NCBI RefSeq assembly: GCF_001184025.1
Contig: NZ_BBYG01000012.1
Span: 186,001-250,000 of the forward strand
DNA length: 64,000 bases
Origin: Streptomyces maremycinicus
GTDB lineage: Bacteria; Actinomycetota; Actinomycetes; Streptomycetales; Streptomycetaceae
Reading direction: 5' to 3'
Below, piece after piece: positions 45,966 through 54,579 of this stretch. The stretch's first letter is position 1. Each line of letters opens with the position of its first letter. Both the position numbers and the translations under genes were made by a program. The notes under the pieces are model-generated. The model saw nothing but the letters and a program-made list of their open reading frames with translations. It did no database searches and was not told the origin of the DNA.

Positions 45966-47228
45966 ATGGCCGTCGTCCGTGATCTGCGCGTCCTGCTGCG
46001 CTTCGGGAACTTCCGGCGGCTTCTCGCGGTGCGGCTGCTCTCCCAGTGCGCGGACGGCGTCTACCAGGTCGCACTCGCCACCTATGTCGTCTTCTCCCCG
46101 GAGAAGCAGACCTCGGCCGGCGCGATCGCCTCCGCCATGGCGGTCCTGCTGCTGCCCTACTCCCTCGTCGGCCCCTTCGCCGGTGTCCTGCTGGACCGCT
46201 GGCGCCGCCGGCAGGTCTTCCTCTACGGCAATCTGCTGCGCGCCCTGCTGGCGTCCGTGACGGCCGTCCTGATGATCAGCCATGTCCCCGACTGGCTCTT
46301 CTACGTCTCCGCGCTGTGCGTCACCGCCGTCAACCGCTTCGTCCTGGCCGGCCTCTCGGCGGCTCTGCCGCGCGTCGTCGACGGCGACCGCCTGGTGATG
46401 GCCAACTCCCTCTCTCCGACCGCCGGAACACTGGCCGCGGTCGCGGGCGGCGGCCTCGCCCTCGTCGTCCGGCTGGTGGTCGCGGACTCCGACGCCGCGG
46501 TGGTGCTGCTCGGCTGCGCCCTGTACCTGTCCGCGGCGCTCGCCTCCCTGGCCATGGCTGCGGATCTGCTCGGACCCGACCGTGATCTGGTCCAGCCCCG
46601 GCTGGCGAGCGCACTCCGGGGCACCGCCCGCGGCCTCTCGGCGGGCCTGCGTCACCTGGCCGAGCCCAAGCGCAGGGAGGCCGCCTGGGCGCTCGGCTCG
46701 ATCTCCCTGATGCGGTTCTCCTACGGCGCCCTGACCGTGATGGTGCTGATGCTCTGCCGGTACGCCTGGTCGTCCGACCCTGACGACGGGCTGGCCCTGC
46801 TGGGGCTGGCCGTAGGGGTCTCCGGCGTGGGGTTCTTCGTCGCCGCCGTGGTCACTCCGGCGGCTGCGGGAGGGCTGGGTCCGGGCCGCTGGATCATCGT
46901 CTGCGCCGCGTCCGCCGCGGTCCTCGTGCTCGCTCTCATGCTGCCGTTCACCCAGGTGACCACGTTCGTCGCGGCGTTCGTGCTGGGGGTGGTCACCCAG
47001 GGAGCGAAGATCGCCACCGACACCATCGTCCAGTCGTCCGTGCAGGACGGCTTCCGCGGCCGGATCTTCTCTCTCTACGACGTCGCGTTCAATGTCGCCT
47101 TTGTCGGCGCCGCGGCTGTGGCCGCTCTGATGCTGCCGCCCGACGGACGTTCCGCCGCATTGGTGGTCACGGTCGCCGTTATCTACGGAACAATTGCTGC
47201 CGCTATGACCCGCTTTGAACGCCGGTAA
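45966..47228 (+). CDS. MFS transporter
   Basis: 420 residues with about 12 membrane helices. N-terminal MAVVRDLRVLLRFGNFRRLLAVRLLSQCADGVYQVALATYVVF, and a loop 2-3 DRWRRRQVFLYGNLLRAL; the NreB/MefA-like subgroup is likely. LGVVTQGAKIATDTIVQSSVQDGFRGRIFSLYDV is a recognisable later segment. Substrate unknown; efflux is the usual role. Starts 24 bases after the inositol-phosphate synthase terminator with no strong Shine-Dalgarno. Confidence 0.85.
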   Translation: MAVVRDLRVLLRFGNFRRLLAVRLLSQCADGVYQVALATYVVFSPEKQTSAGAIASAMAVLLLPYSLVGPFAGVLLDRWRRRQVFLYGNLLRALLASVTAVLMISHVPDWLFYVSALCVTAVNRFVLAGLSAALPRVVDGDRLVMANSLSPTAGTLAAVAGGGLALVVRLVVADSDAAVVLLGCALYLSAALASLAMAADLLGPDRDLVQPRLASALRGTARGLSAGLRHLAEPKRREAAWALGSISLMRFSYGALTVMVLMLCRYAWSSDPDDGLALLGLAVGVSGVGFFVAAVVTPAAAGGLGPGRWIIVCAASAAVLVLALMLPFTQVTTFVAAFVLGVVTQGAKIATDTIVQSSVQDGFRGRIFSLYDVAFNVAFVGAAAVAALMLPPDGRSAALVVTVAVIYGTIAAAMTRFERR

Positions 47229-47354
47229 GTGTCACATCAATGACACAGACTCCCCCTCGGCTTCAGGCTTGTCAGTGGGGGCCGGTAGCTTACGTGCGTC
47301 TTACTTCGCGAGTGATTTCGCGCCACACGTCCAAGTTTTTAGGGGGACCCCTAA

Positions 47355-47864
47355 GTGTCGACTCCGCCGCCCCAGGGCCAGAATCCGTTCGCGCAGCAGG
47401 GCCAGCAGCCCTACGGCCAGCCCCAGGGCCAGCCCCAGGGCCAGAACCCGTTCGCGCAGCAGCCCGGCTACCCGCAGCCCGGTGCCGCTCCCTACGGCGC
47501 GGTCCCGCCGGAGCAGCCCCGACGCAAGGTCAGCTTCAAGCTGATCAAGAACGTCGTCATCGTTCTCGCGGCCATCGGTGTGGGCATCGGCGTCTACATA
47601 TCGAACCAGGACGACGCCAACACGGCGGCGGTCGGCGACTGCATGCACCGCGGCAGCAGCGACGACAACAACCCCGACCTCGAGGTCGTCAAGTGCGACT
47701 CCTCGAAGGCCCAGTTCATCGTGCTGGCGAAGATCGAAGGCACGTACACGCAGGTCACGGCCGACAGCAAGTGCGCCGAAGAAGCCAAGGACTTCCAGTA
47801 CCAGTACACCGAGAGCGGTGACGGCAGTAACTTCCTGCTCTGCCTGAAGGACTACAAGAAGTAA
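47355..47864 (+). CDS. Single-pass membrane protein with extracytoplasmic domain
   Basis: 169 residues from a GTG. A cytoplasmic Gln/Pro/Gly-rich segment with two NPFAQQ units (about 9-35) precedes one membrane helix (LIKNVVIVLAAIGVGIGVYI) and a small outside domain (about 88-169) with four Cys (GDCMHRGSS, VVKCDSS, KCAEEAK, LLCLKDYKK), probably two disulphides. I do not recognise a named family. GGGGGA lies upstream. Its 3' end is followed by two parS palindromes. Confidence 0.8.
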   Translation: MSTPPPQGQNPFAQQGQQPYGQPQGQPQGQNPFAQQPGYPQPGAAPYGAVPPEQPRRKVSFKLIKNVVIVLAAIGVGIGVYISNQDDANTAAVGDCMHRGSSDDNNPDLEVVKCDSSKAQFIVLAKIEGTYTQVTADSKCAEEAKDFQYQYTESGDGSNFLLCLKDYKK

Positions 47865-47886
47865 GGCAGTTGCTGGAAGGGGCGGT

Positions 47887-47900
47887 GTTTCACGTGAAAC
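47887..47900. other. parS site (perfect), in a 36-bp palindrome
   Basis: Perfect GTTTCACGTGAAAC inside a perfect 36-bp palindrome, 47876-47911 (half-site GAAGGGGCGGTGTTTCAC), 11 bases beyond the upstream stop codon. Confidence 0.92.
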
Positions 47901-47942
47901 ACCGCCCCTTCGCCTGTCCGCCTGCCGTGCAGCCGGGGCCAT

Positions 47943-47956
47943 GTTTCACGTGAAAC
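47943..47956. other. parS site (perfect), in a 32-bp palindrome
   Basis: Perfect GTTTCACGTGAAAC inside a perfect 32-bp palindrome, 47934-47965 (half-site CGGGGCCATGTTTCAC), ten bases from the pcnA stop. This and the previous site form the intergenic spacer between convergent genes. Confidence 0.92.
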
Positions 47957-47975
47957 ATGGCCCCGCTTCACAGCC

Positions 47976-49442
47976 TCACTCCTGTTCGGCCCACCACTCC
48001 TTGAGCGCCGCCACTGCCGCGTCGTACTCCATCGGCCCGTTCTCCAGGCGCAGTTCCAGCAAGTGCTTGTACGCCTTGCCGATGGCAGGTCCGGGACCGA
48101 CGCCCAGGATCTCCATGATCTGGTTGCCGTCGAGGTCGGGGCGGATCGCGTCCAGCTCCTCCCGCTCCTTCAGCTGGACGATGCGCTCCTCCAGCCCGTC
48201 GTAGGCGCGGGAGAGCGCGGCCGCCCTGCGCTTGTTCCGGGTGGTGCAGTCCGAGCGGGTCAGCTTGTGCAGGCGGTCGAGGAGCGGTCCCGCGTCCCGC
48301 ACATAGCGACGCACCGCGGAGTCCGTCCACTCGCCGGTGCCATAGCCGTGGAAGCGCAGATGGAGCTCGACCAGCCGGGAGACGTCCTTCACCAGCTCGT
48401 TGGAGTACTTCAGAGCCGTCATGCGCTTCTTCGTCATCTTCATCCCGACCACCTCGTGGTGGTGGAACGAGACGCGCCCGTCGTTCTCGAAGCGACGGGT
48501 GCGCGGCTTGCCGATGTCGTGCAGCAGCGCGGCCAGCCGCAGCGTGAGGTCGGGGCCGCTCTCCTCGAGGGCGATCGCCTGCTCGAGGACGATCAGGGTG
48601 TGTTCGTAGACGTCTTTGTGACGGTGGTGCTCGTCGCTCTCCAAGCGCAGGGCGGGCAGCTCGGGCAGCACATGGTCGGCGATGCCGGTGTCGACCAGCA
48701 GCGACAGCCCCTTGCGCGGGTGCGCGGACAGGATCAGCTTGTTCAGCTCGTCCCGTACCCGCTCGGCCGAGACGATCTCGATGCGGCCTGCCATCTCCTT
48801 CATCGCGGTGACGACCTCGGGGTCGACCTCGAAGTCGAGCTGGGCGGCGAAGCGGGCGGCGCGCATCATGCGCAGCGGGTCGTCCGAGAAGGACTCCTCC
48901 GGCGTACCCGGGGTGCGCAGCACACGCGCCGCGAGGTCCTCGAGGCCACCGTGCGGGTCGATGAACTCCTTCTCGGGAAGCGCCACGGCCATGGCGTTCA
49001 CGGTGAAGTCCCGGCGGACGAGGTCCTGCTCGATGGAGTCGCCGTACGACACCTCGGGCTTGCGCGAGGTGCGGTCGTAGGCTTCCGACCGGTAGGTGGT
49101 GACCTCGATCTGGAAGCTTCGATCGACGTCTCCGACGCGGGCGTCCTTCTGGACCCCGACGGTGCCGAACGCGATCCCGACCTCCCACACGGCGTCCGCC
49201 CACGGCCGGACGATCTTCAGGACGTCCTCGGGCCGGGCGTCCGTCGTGAAGTCCAGGTCGTTGCCGAGCCGGCCGAGCAGCGCGTCCCGCACCGAGCCGC
49301 CGACCAGGGCGAGAGAGAACCCGGCCTCCTGGAAACGGCGGGCAAGGTCGTCGGCGACAGGGGCGACCCGCAGCAGTTCACCGACCGCGCGGTGCTGCAC
49401 CTGGCTCAGGACGCTGAGATTGTCTTCATTGGCGTTCGGCAC
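47976..49442 (-). CDS. pcnA: CCA tRNA nucleotidyltransferase / poly(A) polymerase family with HD domain
   Basis: 488 residues. The nucleotidyltransferase head has ALVGGSVRDALLGRLGNDLDFTTDARPED (metal-binding DxD in LDFTT), the tRNA-binding head RRDFTVNAMAVALPEKEFID, and a C-terminal HD domain (LLHDIGKPRT, about 275). Adds CCA to tRNA or poly(A) to RNA; the family cannot be split by sequence alone. GTG 49442 (VPNANED) is the usual start; no Shine-Dalgarno. Divergent from the following membrane protein gene, as in mycobacteria. Confidence 0.9.
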   Translation of the reverse strand: MPNANEDNLSVLSQVQHRAVGELLRVAPVADDLARRFQEAGFSLALVGGSVRDALLGRLGNDLDFTTDARPEDVLKIVRPWADAVWEVGIAFGTVGVQKDARVGDVDRSFQIEVTTYRSEAYDRTSRKPEVSYGDSIEQDLVRRDFTVNAMAVALPEKEFIDPHGGLEDLAARVLRTPGTPEESFSDDPLRMMRAARFAAQLDFEVDPEVVTAMKEMAGRIEIVSAERVRDELNKLILSAHPRKGLSLLVDTGIADHVLPELPALRLESDEHHRHKDVYEHTLIVLEQAIALEESGPDLTLRLAALLHDIGKPRTRRFENDGRVSFHHHEVVGMKMTKKRMTALKYSNELVKDVSRLVELHLRFHGYGTGEWTDSAVRRYVRDAGPLLDRLHKLTRSDCTTRNKRRAAALSRAYDGLEERIVQLKEREELDAIRPDLDGNQIMEILGVGPGPAIGKAYKHLLELRLENGPMEYDAAVAALKEWWAEQE

Positions 49443-49699
49443 AACAAAAGAGGGTACGTGGCCCGGCCGATCCGGGGCGCCCCTATATGCAGCGGGCGGA
49501 CATCCTTCCCGATAGCCGGGCAAGACGTCTGCTTACCCTCCACTTCGCGACTTTCTCTCATAGACGCAGATAGCGGACGATCCGACCGGCTTCCACGATC
49601 TTGTGGAGCAGTCCGCGGCACTTCCCCTCAGCGCGCATCGTTACCATGCGTGGACGCACATTCCGACGACCACTGACGACGACGAGGGACGGCGAACGC

Positions 49700-52123
49700 G
49701 TGGCCGAGGCGGCAGACTTTCCGGGGATGACTCCCTCACCTGCCCGCCGGTGGCTGCGGCGCACCGGCGCACTGCTCGCCGGGGCGCCCCTGCTGGCCGG
49801 TCTGCTCCAGCTGCCCGCCGCCACCCCCGCGCAGGCAGCCGGCCCGACCTCCGCCAAGGAGGCCGCCGACACCGGCACGGTGGCCGTCACCGTCGACTCG
49901 CTCAGCCCCACCGCTCCCACCGACGGTGACACCCTGACCGTCTCCGGCACGGTCACCAACAACGGCAAGCAGGCGGTCACCGACGCCCATGTGGGTCTGC
50001 GGGTGGGATCCGCCCTCACCACCCGCTCGGCGATCGACAGCGCCGCCAAGCGCGCGGATGTCCTCTCCGACGAGGACGGCTCCGAGGTGGGCGGCAAGTA
50101 CGTCGCCGAGTTCGCCAAGCTCACACCGGGCGTCGCCGAGCACTTCAGCATCTCCGTCCCGGTGAACAAGCTCGACCTGGACGACGACGGCGTCTATCCG
50201 CTCGGTGTCTCCCTCGCGGGCGAGACGGCCGCGCAGCCGTGGGAGCGGGTGCTGGGCGTCCAGCGGACCTTCCTGCCGTGGCAGCCCGAGGAGGCGGATA
50301 CCCCGACCCGGACGACGGTGCTGTGGCCGCTGGTCTCCACCGTCCACATGTCGGCGGAGACCGGTTCGAACGCGCAGCAGACGCCGGTCTTCCTCAACGA
50401 CGACCTGGCCAAGGACCTGTCGCCCGGCGGCCGCCTGGAGCAGCTCCTGAGCCTGGGCAGGGAACTGGACGTCACCTGGGTGATCGACCCGGACCTGCTC
50501 GCGTCCGTCGACGCCATGACCGGCAGCTACCGGGTCCGCGGCGAGGGAGACACCACCACCGCCGGCACCCACCAGGCGGTCGCCAAGCAGTGGCTCGACG
50601 AACTCCAGGACGCGGTGCTCGGCAAGGAGGTCGTGGCACTGCCGTTCGCCGACCCCGACCTGGCCTCGCTCGCCCACAACGGCACCGGCGTCGCCGGCTC
50701 GCTGAGCCAGCTCAAGGCGGCCACCGACGTCGCCGCCACCACCGTGGAGACCGTGCTCCATGTGACCCCGGACACCGACTTCGCCTGGCCGGTGGACGGC
50801 GCCGTCGACCCGTCGATCGTGAAGGTCGCCACCTCGGCGGGAGCCGACAAGGTGATCGCGCGCAGCGACAGCCTGACGGAGAACGGCGATCTCACCTACA
50901 CCCCCTCCGCGGCCCGGCCCATCGGCGGTGGTACCACGGCGGTGGTCGCGGACGCCCGGCTGTCGACGGCGTTCGAGGGCGACCTGACGAACGCCTCCAC
51001 GTCCACGCTCGCGGTGCAGGAGTTCCTCGCGCAGAGCCTGGCCCTGAACCTCCAGACGAGCAAGCAGCGCAGCGTCGTCGTCGCCCCGCAGCGCATGCCG
51101 ACCGCGAGTCAGGCCCGGTCGCTGGCGACGGCCGTCAGCATGCTCCAGGGCGGTACCTGGTCGCAGTCCCAGCCGCTCGAGGCGGCCGCCAAGGCCAAGC
51201 CCGACCCGGGCGCCACCACGAAGGTGCCGTCGAAGTCGTCGTACCCCTCCTCGCTGCGCAAGCAGGAGCTGCCCCGGTCGGCCTTCGAGCAGATCGCGTA
51301 CACGCAGGACAAGCTCGACAACTTCAAGGTGATCCTCGCGAACGAGGCCCGGGTGGTGACCCCCTTCGGGCGGGCCATGAACCGTGAGATGTCGACGTCC
51401 TGGCGGGGCCGGAGCACCGCCGCGAGCTCGTTCCGTCAGGGTGTGCAGGGCTACCTGGACACCCTGACCGGCCAGGTCAAGCTGATCGACAAGTCGGAGA
51501 CCAAGCTCTCCGGGCGAAGCGCCACGATCCCGGTGACCGTGCAGAACAACCTGGTGCAGGGCGTCGACCACCTGATCCTGCGTCTCACCTCGAAGAACCC
51601 GACCCGTCTGGAGATCTCCGACGAGGCCTACGCCGAGCAGATGGTGACGGTCTCCGGCGGACACACCACGACGGTGAAGTTCACCACGTCCGCCAAGGTC
51701 AACGGCCAGACGACGGTGGTCGCCCAGCTGTACACCGAGGACGGCCAGAAGTACGGCGAAGAGGTCGCCTTCGACGTACGGGTCACCGAGATCACGGCCA
51801 CGGTGATGCTGGTCATCGGCGGCGGCGTCCTGCTGCTCGTGCTGGCAGGCTTCCGCATGTACACCCAGCGCAAGCGTGCCGCGGCGCGGGAAGCCGAAGA
51901 GAGCGACGAGACCGAAGAAGACGGCGAGGCCGGCCAGGCCGGTGCCGACGAGACGGGCGAGCCCGCCGACGGCCCGGAGAACGCCGCGGACCGGAACCGT
52001 GTCGAGAAGGAGTCCGGCGGCCGAGCAGTGGCAGCCGACCCGGAGCAGCCGAGTGACGGGACACCGGACACCGCGGTGGAAAACGCTGACCCGTCCGGCA
52101 CGGGTGAGAGAGTGGACCGTTGA
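49700..52123 (+). CDS. Large secreted/membrane-anchored protein (DUF6049-like)
   Basis: 807 residues from GTG 49700. A Sec-type signal (RRTGALLAGAPLLAGLLQ, about 19-45) is followed by a long extracytoplasmic part: an N-terminal Ig-like region (VAVTVDSLSPTAPTDGDTLTVSGTV), mixed alpha/beta, and a second beta-rich region. There is a C-terminal membrane helix (VMLVIGGGVLLLVLAGF, about 705-722) and an acidic cytoplasmic tail of about 75 residues. The position before murJ and sigM is conserved in actinobacteria (Rv3909 in M. tuberculosis, from memory). Function unknown; cell-envelope role likely. Confidence 0.85.
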   Translation: MAEAADFPGMTPSPARRWLRRTGALLAGAPLLAGLLQLPAATPAQAAGPTSAKEAADTGTVAVTVDSLSPTAPTDGDTLTVSGTVTNNGKQAVTDAHVGLRVGSALTTRSAIDSAAKRADVLSDEDGSEVGGKYVAEFAKLTPGVAEHFSISVPVNKLDLDDDGVYPLGVSLAGETAAQPWERVLGVQRTFLPWQPEEADTPTRTTVLWPLVSTVHMSAETGSNAQQTPVFLNDDLAKDLSPGGRLEQLLSLGRELDVTWVIDPDLLASVDAMTGSYRVRGEGDTTTAGTHQAVAKQWLDELQDAVLGKEVVALPFADPDLASLAHNGTGVAGSLSQLKAATDVAATTVETVLHVTPDTDFAWPVDGAVDPSIVKVATSAGADKVIARSDSLTENGDLTYTPSAARPIGGGTTAVVADARLSTAFEGDLTNASTSTLAVQEFLAQSLALNLQTSKQRSVVVAPQRMPTASQARSLATAVSMLQGGTWSQSQPLEAAAKAKPDPGATTKVPSKSSYPSSLRKQELPRSAFEQIAYTQDKLDNFKVILANEARVVTPFGRAMNREMSTSWRGRSTAASSFRQGVQGYLDTLTGQVKLIDKSETKLSGRSATIPVTVQNNLVQGVDHLILRLTSKNPTRLEISDEAYAEQMVTVSGGHTTTVKFTTSAKVNGQTTVVAQLYTEDGQKYGEEVAFDVRVTEITATVMLVIGGGVLLLVLAGFRMYTQRKRAAAREAEESDETEEDGEAGQAGADETGEPADGPENAADRNRVEKESGGRAVAADPEQPSDGTPDTAVENADPSGTGERVDR

Positions 52124-52167
52124 GGATGTCGTGGCCGGTGGGCCCGGGACGATGAGGTGGGGTAACC

Positions 52168-54441
52168 ATGAACGCGCCGTACGACGGTGACCGCGGCCAG
52201 GCCGCGGGCGGCTCGGGCCACCCCGAGGGCCCGCCGCCCGAGCATGGCCAGGTGCCGCCGCAGCACCCCGCGGACATGTACCTCCAGGACGCCTACGACC
52301 AGGACCCCTACCGGGCCCAGGACCTCACCGCGCAGGACCCGGTCGCCGAGGCGCTCTACGACCGTGCCGCGCACCCCCCGCCGCCGCCGGGCATGCACCA
52401 GCCGCAGCAGCCCCTCTACGGGCGGCCCCCGCAGTCCCCGTACGCCCCAGACCCGCGGGTGTGGGCCCAGACCCCGGCGCCCGAGCCGGAGGGCCCCACG
52501 CAGTACCTGCCCTACGGCGACGACCCCCGTACGACGCAGTTCGTGGGTGTGGACGACCTGGTGACGCACTCCGGCGAGGAGCAGCACCAGCCCGACGCAT
52601 TCGCCCACCTCTTCCGGGACCAGCAGCAGGGCGGCGCCCGCTCCGCGGAGGCCCCGTCGGTGCCCGGCCCGGCGTCCGCTCCGGGCGGTCAGGGGGCGGT
52701 ACCGCCGTACCAGGCGCCGGTGGCGGCGGACGCCGCCGCCGACCAGACCATGAACCTCACCGCCACGCCCGCCGCGCCCCCCGCGGCGGCCGCCCCTGCG
52801 GCGAAGAAGGGCGGACGCGCCGGTGGACTGCTGAAGTCCAGCGCCGTCATGGCGGCGGGCACGATGGTCTCCCGCCTCACCGGCTTCGTACGCTCCGCGC
52901 TGATCGTCTCGGCGCTCGGTGTCGGTCTGCTCGGCGACACCTTCCAGGTCGCCTACCAGCTGCCCACGATGATCTACATCCTGACCGTCGGCGGCGGCCT
53001 CAACTCGGTCTTCGTACCGCAGCTCGTGCGCGCCATGAAGGAGGACGAGGACGGCGGCGAGGCGTACGCCAACCGGCTGCTCACGCTGGTCATGGTGGCG
53101 CTCGGCCTGCTCACGGTCGCCGCGATCGCGGCGGCGCCCGTCCTGATCCGCCTCCTGTCGGACTCGGTCGCCAGCAACCCGGCGGCCAACGAGGTCGGCG
53201 TCACGTTCGTCCGCTACTTCCTGCCCTCGATCTTCTTCATGGGCGTCCACGTGGTGATGGGACAGATCCTCAACGCGCGCGGCAAGTTCGGCGCGATGAT
53301 GTGGACGCCGGTCCTGAACAACATCGTCATCATCGTGACCCTGGGCATGTTCATCTGGGTCTACGGCACCTCCGCCGACTCCGGCATGAAGGTCACGACC
53401 ATCCCGCCGGAGGGTGAGCGGCTCCTCGGCATCGGGATCCTGCTCGGCCTCGTCGTACAGGCCCTCGCCATGATCCCGTACCTGCGCGAGACCGGGTTCC
53501 GCCTGCGGCTGCGCTTCGACTGGAAGGGCCACGGCCTCGGCAAGGCGGCGACCCTCGCCAAGTGGACCGTGCTGTTCGTCCTGGCCAACCAGGCCGGCGC
53601 GCTCGTCGTCACCCAGCTGTCCACGTCGGCGGGCAAGGACTCACCGGTCGACGGCACCGGCTTCGCCGCCTACGCCAACGCCCAGCTGATCTGGGGCCTG
53701 CCCCAGGCCATCATCACCGTCTCCCTGATGGCCGCGCTGCTGCCCCGCATCTCCCGCTCCGCGGCCGAAGGCGACGCCGGCGCGGTCCGCGACGACATCT
53801 CCCAGGGCCTGCGCACCACGGCCGTCGCGATCGTCCCGATCGCCTTCGGCTTCCTCGCGCTCGGCATCCCGATGTGCACGCTGATCTTCGGTTCCTCCGG
53901 CACCAGCGAGGCCACGAACATGGGCTTCATGCTGATGGCCTTCGGCCTCGGCCTGATCCCCTACTCCGTGCAGTACGTCGTCCTGCGCGCCTTCTACGCC
54001 TACGAGGACACCCGGACCCCCTTCTACAACACGGTGATCGTGGCCGCGGTCAACGCGAGCGCCTCGGCACTCTGTTACTTCCTCCTCCCCGCCCGCTGGG
54101 CCGTGGTCGGGATGGCGGCCTCCTACGGCCTGGCGTACGCGATCGGCGTCGGCGTCGCCTGGAACAGACTGCGCAAGCGGCTCGGTGGCGACCTCGACGG
54201 CTCCCATGTCCTGCGGACCTACGCCCGGCTGTGCATCGCCTCGGTTCCGGCCGCCCTGATCAGCGGCGCGGCCTGCTACGGCATCGGCCACAGCCTGGGC
54301 CAGGGCGTCCTGGGTTCGTTCGCCGCGCTGCTGGCCGGCGGGGCCCTGCTGCTCGGTGTCTTCTTCGTCGCGGCCCGCCGGATGCGCATCGAGGAGCTCA
54401 ATTCTCTGGTCGGCATGGTCCGGGGACGCCTGGGTCGCTGA
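52168..54441 (+). CDS. murJ: Lipid II flippase MurJ with a long cytoplasmic N-terminus
   Basis: 757 residues. Residues 1 to about 220 are Pro/Gln/Asp/Gly-rich, cytoplasmic, with no fold. Then 14 or so membrane helices of the MOP superfamily: SSAVMAAGTMVSRLTGFVRSAL, NSVFVPQLVRAM, VRYFLPSIFFMGVHVVMGQILNARGKFG, SLMAALLPRISRSAAEGD. This is MviN/MurJ, which moves lipid II across the membrane for peptidoglycan synthesis. Unlike the mycobacterial protein, the pseudokinase part is a separate downstream gene. GAGGTGGGG precedes ATG 52168, 44 bases after the previous stop. Confidence 0.93.
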   Translation: MNAPYDGDRGQAAGGSGHPEGPPPEHGQVPPQHPADMYLQDAYDQDPYRAQDLTAQDPVAEALYDRAAHPPPPPGMHQPQQPLYGRPPQSPYAPDPRVWAQTPAPEPEGPTQYLPYGDDPRTTQFVGVDDLVTHSGEEQHQPDAFAHLFRDQQQGGARSAEAPSVPGPASAPGGQGAVPPYQAPVAADAAADQTMNLTATPAAPPAAAAPAAKKGGRAGGLLKSSAVMAAGTMVSRLTGFVRSALIVSALGVGLLGDTFQVAYQLPTMIYILTVGGGLNSVFVPQLVRAMKEDEDGGEAYANRLLTLVMVALGLLTVAAIAAAPVLIRLLSDSVASNPAANEVGVTFVRYFLPSIFFMGVHVVMGQILNARGKFGAMMWTPVLNNIVIIVTLGMFIWVYGTSADSGMKVTTIPPEGERLLGIGILLGLVVQALAMIPYLRETGFRLRLRFDWKGHGLGKAATLAKWTVLFVLANQAGALVVTQLSTSAGKDSPVDGTGFAAYANAQLIWGLPQAIITVSLMAALLPRISRSAAEGDAGAVRDDISQGLRTTAVAIVPIAFGFLALGIPMCTLIFGSSGTSEATNMGFMLMAFGLGLIPYSVQYVVLRAFYAYEDTRTPFYNTVIVAAVNASASALCYFLLPARWAVVGMAASYGLAYAIGVGVAWNRLRKRLGGDLDGSHVLRTYARLCIASVPAALISGAACYGIGHSLGQGVLGSFAALLAGGALLLGVFFVAARRMRIEELNSLVGMVRGRLGR

Positions 54442-54579
54442 GACCGGGGGTAGGCGCACAACCATCGTCCGCCGCCGCGTGTCGTGCATAGCGGCGGACT
54501 GTGGGCACAATTGGGTTCGGCGTCGGACGGCGCGCACGAGGTCGGACGGCGCGCACTGAATGGGGAGGCAGGAACGACG